Origin: Rusavskia elegans
Taxonomy: Eukaryota > Ascomycota > Lecanoromycetes > Teloschistales > Teloschistaceae
Direction: 5' to 3'
DNA length: 64,000 nucleotides
NCBI GenBank assembly: GCA_011316305.1
Contig: SAUG01000035.1
Span: 62,001-126,000 of the forward strand
Shown here: piece by piece, positions 1-8,472 of the stretch
Layout: each line of letters begins with the position of its first letter
How positions within the stretch are numbered: the stretch's first letter is position 1
Program-made: the position numbers and the translations under genes
Notes under the pieces: model-generated
What the model was told of the DNA's origin: nothing
The model's database searches: none
The model's input: only the letters and a program-made list of their open reading frames with translations

Positions 1-1136
1 ATTCTCTTTGTCGGCGTATATGTGGAAGTGAAGCTGATACCGGTAGAGCCCTTCGAGGCCGCGGTAGTATCGCGTATCGAGCTACGATGATTAGTGTTGA
101 AGCACTGCATGGGATAGATGCCGTACTCGACTTAGAGAGATTACCACCAGATTCTTTTGGTGCAGTGTAAAATCGAAGCTGGTATCCTGATGGTCGTCGT
201 CGCGTTGCAGCTCCACTGTGACCCACTGCTGGGCCATCATCCAGTCGTTGTCAAAGACACGCGTTCGGTCTATGTACATATACTTGCGAATCAGATCTTT
301 GTATTCAATCCAGAAGAGCTGTTGGTCAGCAAAATTGTGATTGAGTCTTTTCAGCCACTGGGGGGTCCATTCTTCGGATGCATTACTCCAAGGACCCTTC
401 CATTCAGAGTCGTTAACGACTCGGAGGCTCCTGTGCTCTACTAAGCGATTACTTTAACGATAGGACTGTGGAACATCTTACCTAAGCAAAAGTAGTCTGA
501 GGCCAAACCCCTCGTAGGTCCTTATGATTGGCGTTCCGAATGGTGCATATACAGCCGTGTCCATGTGGATTGTGTTCCACTCTGTCTCAAAATTGGCGTA
601 TGGTTTCGTTCGAACGGTAAAGAAGAAATCGTCGTTGAGATCTCTCAGTTGTTCGTTCCAAAAGCGATCCCTGTCGATGATATCTCTGACATGCATCTGG
701 GTTGAAACCCCACCAGTGAGGTCTTCTAGCGCTTCCCTGGATTCAAGACTGGGTATCAGCATACAGCCTGGAAGATCCTATCGCATGGTCGAATGCCGTA
801 CCCTGGATATCCCCAGTCCAGTGCTGAATAATCCCCGTGGGCCTTAGCATACGCTTTCTCGAGCAGTGGAAGCCATGTCTCGTTTTGATCTATGCATGTG
901 TTGAAGTATAAGCTGCGTGAGCCTGTCTGACAGAACTGCCTGTAAGATTCCTCCCTCAATGAGTTCCTCAGATTCAAGTCTCGGACGAGAACTCTCCCTT
1001 GTTCCTCAGAAGGTAGCTCCTCCCAATCCGCACTTGTCATGTACATGTTGTCATCAACGATCACTGTAACCCATTCGCCGTCCCGGTGGAAAAGAAATCC
1101 ATAGAGACCAACTGGAGTAGGCCTCGAAGTCAGCAT
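1..1136 (-). pseudogene. calpain-like cysteine protease, 5'-truncated, runs off left edge
   Basis: Calpain (peptidase family C2) signatures are clear on the minus strand. They include YGFLFHRDGEW, a linker ending NETWLPLLEKAYAKAHGDYS, EALEDLTGGV, DRDRFW, SEWKGPWSNASEEWTPQW and a domain III stretch RYYRGLEGLYRYQLHF. Three introns restore one frame: 737..801, 431..481 and 82..144, giving exons 802..1136, 482..736, 145..430 and <1..81. The N-terminal segment with the catalytic Cys (GDCWFLA region) is missing, and two in-frame TAA codons sit just upstream of the first Met. At the position of the usual NPWG motif after the RLLLLR strand the spliced frame reads SLRVV, so the catalytic Asn is also gone. 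A normal member of the family would be a cytosolic calcium-dependent protease. This copy is probably a pseudogene or an inactive remnant. The true 3' end lies outside the window. Confidence 0.72.
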
Positions 1137-1294
1137 GGCTTCATCTTATTATAGTGAAGATCTGGCAAGTTTCCGCAGTACCGAACAGCCCTCCAATTTG
1201 CAGTATCGGCATCCGACACTTCGATTTGCACTATTCGTTATGTCGATCACCATTTCAATGTAAAAGATTGGAGCCATGGCTTCCAAAGTTCAAG

Positions 1295-2430
1295 TCAGGG
1301 AAGCTTGGGATAAAGCCGCTTGGAGGATGACCTACCTCTCTCATCCTGAAATACACATAGCCGCTCGATGAGGGCTGGGGCATTGAAGGCGGTTGCAATG
1401 CCAGCCTGCCACCAGCTCGATTCAAGACGATTGCATCCAACTTCGGCGCCTAGCGAAGGTTTGTTGAAAAATTTGGGATGGGGAAATATGTCTCGAACTC
1501 GGTGAACCGACATTGGAGATAGCTGTAGCTCCGGAAACGTTCGATCGCCAAACCGCAGATTATCGAGGCAATCCCTATTGCGTTGAACTAGATCAATGTC
1601 GATATCGAACTCTGTGTCTCGATAAAGAGTGTTAGCACGGCTACATCTAAGAGCGAGCTCGTAGCAGCGTTGTTTGCACGTTGTCGCGGCCAGGTCGAAT
1701 TGCGCCATAATAGGTTTGGCTCGTACAGCACTCTTCGATATGCCGGAAGTAATTGACTCGACTTTCTGGAGGGCAGGTCTCACATAGCCAGCGATGAGGA
1801 CGCCGTTCGCAGGGCTTTTGGAGGCCGACGGGTTGCCCTTGAAACTTTTATCCGTGTGCTTCTGAGTCACTGCCTCGACAATTTGACTGAGCATTGAGTC
1901 AGTAGTATTGAAACGCGCCTGGACTTTTGCACTATCAGAGACGGCGACATCTATTCCCGAGATCTGTAGCTGCACTTGAAAAGACCTGTAGCGTGCTGAG
2001 ATCTGCCGTTTGTAATCGGCAACCCGCTCCTTATGATTTTGGAATCGTAACTTCTTGTAAGCATCACGGAGCGCATTACCTGAGCCTTGTTTGGTTGACA
2101 GGCTCTGCTGGTACTTGAAGATCTTTCGCTGGATATTCTCCAACGTCAACATACAACGTTGGATTTCGCGGTTGATCTGGCCGACATCCACTTTCGTTTC
2201 CAAGGAGCCGCTCAGTCTTTGGATTTGGTTCAAAGTGTTTGCCAAAGTGTTGAGCTCGGACACAAGATCTTGGTATCTGGACGATTAGTGATGATACAGA
2301 TACAGCGAATACAAGAGCCAAAGACTGACTCGGGAGCCGAGCCTTGAGTGTCGCTCAGTGCCTTGACTACGTTATACACTACTTGGCATACCGCAATGAT
2401 GTCTCCGACCGAGCCAAAGCTGACTGCCAT
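1295..2430 (-). CDS. protein with fungal STAND-type N-terminal domain
   Basis: Two exons, 2330..2430 and 1295..2276, joined by a 53-nt intron (2277..2329) with a GTCAGT donor, CTAAT branch site and CAG acceptor. The 360-residue product begins MAVSFGSVGDIIAVCQVVYN and continues KALSDTQGSAPEYQDLVSELNTL across the splice. This opening is typical of the helical N-terminal domain found on fungal STAND/NLR-like proteins and on many stand-alone proteins. No NACHT, NB-ARC or ankyrin region follows. The protein stays helical to about residue 220 and ends in a region without recognisable motifs. Function is unknown. By family analogy it could act in signalling or incompatibility, but that is inference. 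Its stop lies about 160 bp upstream of the decayed calpain on the same strand. Confidence 0.7.
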
Positions 2431-3179
2431 TTCGTGTATGCGGGAACTGTCACTTCGCGCGCCTGCAATTGCTTCGGTGTTGGACAGGATGAAATGGTTG
2501 TGAGGCTGAAGCGCCTGAGATAAATAGACTTTTTTGCCGCCCTGTTATGACCACGCAGCACTAGCTCCTTCGAGCTGTTCAGTCGACGGGGCCGGATTCT
2601 TAATTTGAATTGTGTCACGGTGAATAACACTACAGGATGACGACGATTGACCAATTACCAGTGTGCTCAGTCCAAGAGATGCAACACAGTCATATGTCTT
2701 TTTCGGGACATTGCATTCATTCCCCGAATCCGAACCAGGCTCGCGGTGAGCAAAAGAAGCAGGACACTAAGCCCATCGTCATGATCGTCTCATGCCTTAC
2801 TATGCGTTACCAGAGTATCCCGATTAAGCTGGCAGTCGAGGTATCGGATGAACACTCCGCCAAGTCGAAGGGACAGCCGCTGGCAGTGTCCGAACAGTTC
2901 TGCTCGTCGCAAGATGCTTTCGGCGGGGATGGTCTTGGAGACCGCCACCTGCAGCAAGCATTGCCGAAAACCTGCCAAGTCTAGACTTGTCGCAAGAGGC
3001 AAGTATTTGACCTCGTTGGTCCGTTCGTCCAGTGTGGAACGGTTCGGCTCCCCAAAGAGATGGACCTTGCGAGGAGACGCACGTATCGCACACAGCGTAA
3101 CGGTTGTTCCGATCTTGGCGCTTTGTGAGTTCACATAGAGTACAGTAGCCGTAGTGCAGCCCAGAGAATACGTCGACTT
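2431..3179. other. intergenic, no supported gene
   Basis: Several overlapping frames are open in this 750-bp stretch on both strands. None shows a family motif, a coherent splice pattern or a convincing start. I see no repeat here. It holds the promoter side of the STAND-type gene and the 3' side of the dehydrogenase gene. Confidence 0.5.
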
Positions 3180-4181
3180 TTATGGCAAGCAATATCCTCC
3201 GTCGCAGATGATATCGGTTCCGGTGGTGTAGCTAGAGGCTTCCGAAGCAAGGAAAAGGTATGCGCCCTTCAGCTCGTGAGGTTCACCCTCTCGACCCATA
3301 GGGATCTTGTCCTTCCAGATGTTCTTGGTTTCTGGCGGGATGAAGTCGGATATTTCGGTAGCCATGTAGCCCGGGGAAACGGTGTTGGCTCGAGCAAATT
3401 GTACCCATTCCACAGCTAACGATTTGACGAGATGGATGATGCCAGCCTTGGCAGCGTTGTAAGCTGCCTGCAGCTGGGGTATATTGACGATGTGGCCACT
3501 CATGCTGGCGGTAGCAATGAAGCTTCCATATCTGAAGCCCTCGAGGGGCTCCCCATGGCTTGTAGTGCCTTCCTTCTTTTGCCGCCTCCAATGCTGGCCA
3601 GCATACTTGGCGCAGTAGAAGGTGCCATCCAGATCTGTGGTGACGACCTTGCGATAATGACCGTTGTCGCCGTCCAACATGGGGCCTTGTGTCCATGGAA
3701 TACCAGCATTCGCGACGAAGATGTCGAGACGGCCGTTGAATTGGTCGACTATGGTATCGATGGCTTCTTTCACCGTAGAGTCATGCGTGATATCGACTTG
3801 GTATGCCCTGCCTAGCGAACAAGATGGCTGATTAGTACGGTGATGAGGTGCGACAGGAGATATCTCACACTTGACACCATATGTGGTCTCGATCTCTTGG
3901 GCCCGATTAATGGCGGTCTTGTTGCTATGGTACCAGATGGCAACGTTGGCGCCCGCTTCAGCGAAGCCTTGAGCTACGCGAAGGCCAATGCCAGCACCAG
4001 CACCGGATATGATTGCGGTCTTGCCCTTCAGCGACAGGAGTGAGAAGACACTCTTTTCATCGGGGGCCACGGTGTTATTGTGAGTGAAGGAGCCACCGTT
4101 CATCGCAGGCTCCGGGGAGCTGTAGACGTGCATGATTGTATTTAGCGATGTTTTGTAAACCGAGTGTAAGTAGTGGTGCAA
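3180..4181 (-). CDS. short-chain dehydrogenase, sorbose/mannitol reductase type
   Basis: Classical SDR of about 314 residues, exons 3869..4181 and 3180..3811. The intron 3812..3868 is 57 nt with a GTGAG donor, ACTAAT branch site and CTAG acceptor. Because its length is a multiple of three and it has no stop, it reads through, but removing it joins YGVKC to RAYQVDIT as in homologues. The cofactor motif is SGAGAGIG, NAG is present, the catalytic Ser lies in ATASMSG and the active-site pair in YNAAK. The C-terminus (TGTDIICDGGYCLP) is typical of fungal NADP(H) mannitol dehydrogenase/L-sorbose reductase-like enzymes, which reduce ketoses to polyols in the cytosol. The start may be at an internal Met (MHVYSS or MNGGSF). 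The exact substrate cannot be read from sequence. Confidence 0.85.
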   Translation of the reverse strand: MHHYLHSVYKTSLNTIMHVYSSPEPAMNGGSFTHNNTVAPDEKSVFSLLSLKGKTAIISGAGAGIGLRVAQGFAEAGANVAIWYHSNKTAINRAQEIETTYGVKCEISPVAPHHRTNQPSCSLGRAYQVDITHDSTVKEAIDTIVDQFNGRLDIFVANAGIPWTQGPMLDGDNGHYRKVVTTDLDGTFYCAKYAGQHWRRQKKEGTTSHGEPLEGFRYGSFIATASMSGHIVNIPQLQAAYNAAKAGIIHLVKSLAVEWVQFARANTVSPGYMATEISDFIPPETKNIWKDKIPMGREGEPHELKGAYLFLASEASSYTTGTDIICDGGYCLP

Positions 4182-4687
4182 GCTGGAGACGAAATACTAT
4201 GATGCTATCGCGACGGAAGAGTGCAAGCCCAAGACGGTTAGCCTCTAGTTACGCAAGCTCGGCAGCGGGCGCACATCTACTGGAGACAAGACACTAAAAC
4301 ATCATCCGTTGTCTCAGGACTTGCACCATGTCAACGACGCCGTCAGCCTGCTTTCGATTTTGTTGATCTTTGGCGTCACTTCAGGCTATGTTCGCCAATG
4401 TGCGTACCTGGTTGGCTATACGCAGGCTCGCCGTTGCAGGTGATTCTGCTTGCCCAACGGCACAGATACTGCTTTGTCTTAAAAACGGAGTGATAGAGCT
4501 TCCATCAAGATGCACTTGAAACATAGTCTGCGTGCTCCAGCCGCAGTAGCAACAAGGTAAAGAAGCCAGGAGTCCGAAAGGTATAAAGTTATCGACCTTT
4601 TTATATAGTCATTGTAGTGCCAGGTTCGCAGCATAAAGTTCCTCCATCCCAAACGAGACTGTCGTCCAAGCTTTCACAAGTCTCATT
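4182..4687. other. intergenic between divergent genes
   Basis: About 500 bp between the starts of the dehydrogenase (minus) and the dead secreted-protein gene (plus). It probably carries promoters for both. A TATA-like stretch lies near 4600. No further gene is seen. Confidence 0.5.
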
Positions 4688-5436
4688 ATGTATTCCTCAA
4701 CCCTCATCTGGTTTGCCGCCATAGTCTTCTCTTCCGCCTGCGGATCGCCTGTACAACAACTCGATGCGCGTGCCGGAACCAAGGGCAAATATGGCGACTA
4801 GACCGGGAGCACGAGCTCCTTCGGAGGTGGATCTGGCACATACGTCCGTACCGACGACGTCGGCACTTACGCCAGCGCCGTGAAATGCTGGACTGATCTG
4901 GTATGTAGACCTCTATCTCTTGATCCAGCACTTGAGTTCTTTGCTAATGAACGCGCTAGTTCTACGTCTCCTCAAGCTTTCAAGCCAAAGACTGAGTCAA
5001 GAACGAGAATTCCATTGATTGTGTACTTACATCCTTCTGCGCCAGGGGGGCCCTTACCGGCACCCAATCCTGCTCATGGTGGAACTTGGCTGGGTCAATC
5101 GAGTCCGAATGGGATATCATCAAGGATATTTGGTCGTTGACTGGCTCATTCAACCCCGGTGGAGGTCGGTCGGTTTGCGAAACCGCTCAATCGACAAATA
5201 CATGCAACTGGAATGACATGAAGTGCCATGCGTTGTGGACCAGCAATGTCGAATTGGTCAAGAAAGGATACATTCGCCGCAGATGCCATGACAACGGCCA
5301 GGACTACACGGCTTGGAGCAAGGATTGGAACGTCAATAGTCCTGAGAAGACGACTCGCTTGGGCTGTGGAGCGCTGTGCACTGATACCCAGTACCCTGGC
5401 CCCGTCCCTGCTCCGCCGGGCGCTCAAAGGATATGA
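4688..5436 (+). pseudogene. cysteine-rich small secreted protein, two nonsense codons
   Basis: The frame opens with a signal-peptide-like start (MYSSTLIWFAAIVFSSACGS). A GTATGT...GCTAG intron (about 4902..4959) joins two parts that stay in one frame to the stop near 5436. That frame is interrupted by TAG at 4799..4801 and TGA near 4996. Both can be explained by single transitions (CAG to TAG, CGA to TGA). The rest encodes a Cys-rich domain with about a dozen cysteines, including CSWWNL, CNWNDMKC, RRRCHDNG and GCGALC. I do not recognise the family. Length and composition resemble fungal apoplastic secreted proteins. As it stands, only a peptide of about 37 residues would be made. Confidence 0.55.
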
Positions 5437-7352
5437 TGCGCTGTGGCACGTCGATGATCAATTCGGACATTTGTATCATGTCAGCTTGAATTCATGATAG
5501 GGATATAATGACATGAATTTCATAAGAGGATAGTTTGAGATTCCCGGTTATGCTTGACTGTGTACTCTATCGAATACACTGCACGCTCCAGAGGCTTACG
5601 ATAATGATGTGAAGGAAAGAACGGGTCGCAGTGACCATTTCGCCGATAGCATTGTCCCGCCGTCTGCTAGAACCCGTGTTCCTTCTGCGCTAGTAGACTC
5701 GTCATGCATGTCGTCTGAGCCAACTTCGATCCAGGGCACTGTACAGCCGATACCTCGATAGAGGATATCTTTCGTACGGTTCCTAAAATACCACTGCAAA
5801 GCTGCTGCGTTAAATGGAATCAATTTTTGATATAAGAAGGCAACACGCTAGCTGACGAAGGGATGACGTGCGCACATGTCCGAAGCTTGATATGTGAATG
5901 TGTGGTGGGATGTACAGCGCGCTGAAGACCATGAATTCTGACTTAACTACCGGTGCTTGTTGGCAAACAGCTGACACGTCGGCGTGTTTGCTAGCGTTCC
6001 GATGAAAGTGGGCTTAGTGCATGACCTAGTTGTTCGATGCAATGGCTTTGGGACGAACTATTTCAACGTGGGCGGCTGCCGACCTATCTGGACAGCTAAG
6101 AGGAAAATATATCACGAGTTGTTTCAAAAACATAAAGACGGAAATGAAGGAAGTCCATAGACAGTACGAGTTCTTCTGCCATTGACTAAGAACTGAAGCA
6201 CATCTTGATAGTTTGTAGTCGGGATTGGGGTCGAATCACGAGTACCACCCACGATCATTCGTGTTCGCAATAGCAGCATTTTTGATGAACAGGCTACCAT
6301 CGAACCCTTTCGACGACCTGTCTTGTCTATGTGAGATACCTCTCGAAACTTTCTCAGGAAAGCCTCGACAAGTATGGCAGACTCCTTAAACACAGACTTG
6401 AGGGGCAATAGCTCTCCAAGGCCAACGGCCCCAGGAAGGTGGTTGTGGAGGAGAGCGCCGAGGAAGCAGCGAAGTCAATACTCGATGAAGCCTTGAATGG
6501 CTTCTCCGTTGTCTTCACAGGCCTTCTGCTCCGGTCGGATGTGAAATAAGTTGTTTTCTCGCAACAAGAAGCACAGTCGCAATGTCTTGGCATTGTCTCA
6601 TGAGGTCAGAAGCGCGCGACAATAGGCGACGGGCTAGAGGCTTGGCAGGCCGACCTAGTTCCGTACTCGTACTCACGTGACACATGCAAATCAAACATGT
6701 CTTCTTTCCTATATCGACATTGAATAGCCTGACATGCCTGCGTGATCGATTCCGTCATCCTATAATCTCGCTGTGTTACCCCGTTCTCACGACTTACAAT
6801 CCACAGGTCTCACATGAAAACGTTCCAATCCACCTTATCGCAAATCCCCAAACTTGAAGCAAAAGCGGTGTATGGGATGGGATTGATTATCCACGACACG
6901 GCTGCTGGTGGGAGTCTGCTCAATTTACTATAGCAATGCCAGAAGCGAAAGGTGGCTGTCGCAGCGCGTGAGAAGAGCCACCGCGAAGACTTAGCGAGGT
7001 GCTTGACACCCTCGGCTACCCTACCATACGCTGGGTCTCTCAACTACGCCGACACTTGTAAATAGCATCGATTGTGAGCATCGAAGACGTCTCGATTTTC
7101 GGGTCTCGACTTCACTCTGTTCATGTACACCGCTTGGAAAGGATTATTTACTAGTGCTACTTTCAGTCCACCGTGTTATTTTCTCTGGAACTGGCTCCCT
7201 TCGTATTCCTTCTTTCTTGTCGAGACTCGAAGAATTTGACTTTCTCTTTTTCTTCTTGCACAATTGTTCGGGAGCCTCTTCTATGCTGGACCCCTCGTTT
7301 CGAAAACCCCTTCGGCGTCATTGTGGAGAGATGGGCGTCTTTTCCGCCCTGG
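5437..7352. other. intergenic, no supported gene
   Basis: Nearly 2 kb without a recognisable gene. A short plus-strand frame near 6309..6549 has protein-like composition but contains an internal TAG, so it may be a relic. Other open frames have no motifs. No repeat is obvious by eye. Confidence 0.45.
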
Positions 7353-7853
7353 CTAAAGAAGTGAATCCGACTCTAGACTTCCAACTGGCCTACGCTTCGT
7401 CCTCCCAGCAAGGAGGACGAGCATCTTGTCCTTGGGCCCGGTGTATTCCCGGCCACCAAGACTGGGGAGGCCAGGTCGGCCAACACACAGATGCATGATT
7501 CCTAACGCTGTGTTCGCGATTGTCGACATGCTCATTGTGTCCTCCGCATCTTCCACCAAGTCAATCACCACAACGCATGATCTGTACGCCCAACGATGAG
7601 GGACCTTAAATCCTCGACCAGCTTTGCGGGAGAAATGCATCGGCGCGTGGCTTTTGTCTCCCTTCAGCATCATGTCAACTATGCTGGTGCAATCTTGGGT
7701 CACTGCTGGCAGAAGTGGCGCGTCGGATGGGTAGCATCTCGGCAACCCGTACACGGCATGGCAAAACCATATCGTCATGAAGGTGATCAAGAACATGGCG
7801 CTCCGGATCTTGCTCTGGAACTGAAAGAGTATCTCTGGTAAGGTTGATTGCAA
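7353..7853 (-). CDS. small secreted protein, fungal family with CTSIVDM...FSRKAGRG motifs
   Basis: Single-exon frame. The second Met (at 7796) starts a good signal peptide (MFLITFMTIWFCHAVYG) with likely cleavage before LPRCYPS, giving a mature protein of about 130 residues. The first Met at 7853 would add 19 unlikely residues. The mature part shows conserved blocks QDCTSIVDMM, HFSRKAGRGFKVPHRW, SCVVVIDLVEDAED and ANTALGIMHLCV. I know this layout from a widespread, functionally uncharacterised family of small fungal secreted proteins. Four cysteines could form two disulphides. No enzymatic motif is seen. Confidence 0.7.
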   Translation of the reverse strand: MQSTLPEILFQFQSKIRSAMFLITFMTIWFCHAVYGLPRCYPSDAPLLPAVTQDCTSIVDMMLKGDKSHAPMHFSRKAGRGFKVPHRWAYRSCVVVIDLVEDAEDTMSMSTIANTALGIMHLCVGRPGLPSLGGREYTGPKDKMLVLLAGRTKRRPVGSLESDSLL

Positions 7854-8472
7854 CGGGGACTTGATGACAGAAGATCTCTATGTACTGCTCAAAAAGAGGT
7901 CAAGTGAGCCGGTCAAATATTCTCTCGCAAGCGGCATCGCCACTTATCATCTTTAGGACCCAGGCAAATTAAATCCCGCTTTACCTGCGGCTGCAGTGTC
8001 GCCAGGCTCTGCATGCGCTCCTAGCTGGCAGCCGCCACGCCACTGGGGATATTGCGCTTAGAGGATCGGGCGACCATTTCAGCAGAATGAGCTTATCCTA
8101 AGGTAGGACTCTGTGACAGCGATATCGAATATCCAGTGCCGGCTGTCTTGACGCCTTGTCACGATTGACTGTATGCCTGATGCTGTTAAAGTGCAATTGT
8201 AGAGTGGATTGCTAAGCAGCGTTCATGCCGGACAGCTATGAGGTGTGGCAAAAGGCTGGTTGTTGACATTAAGTAGGAATGTGAAAACTACCCCTTGCTT
8301 CCACTACAAATATGTCTACACCAATCCTACGCGTCTTCGATCATGTCAGAGAGGTCGACGAATCTCCTTTTCCGCAAGTTATACCGCCAAAATCATGCGA
8401 TTCACTGCTCATCGTGGATCCGGAGCTCACGGCAACATCAGGCAGTACTGCTTCTAGTGACATACATTTCGG
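7854..8472. other. intergenic between divergent genes
   Basis: About 620 bp upstream of both the secreted-protein gene (minus) and the membrane-anchored protein (plus). Small frames from 8245 overlap the start of the next gene without support. Probably promoter sequence. Confidence 0.5.

Noticed and set aside
3812..3868. Reading the first dehydrogenase without its intron
   Set aside because: The 57-nt segment is in frame and stop-free but has perfect donor, branch and acceptor sites, and it would insert 19 residues into a conserved strand.
6309..6549. Plus-strand frame with protein-like composition
   Set aside because: It contains an in-frame TAG (6409..6411), has no start or motif, and is not supported by any splice pattern. 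At most it is a relic.
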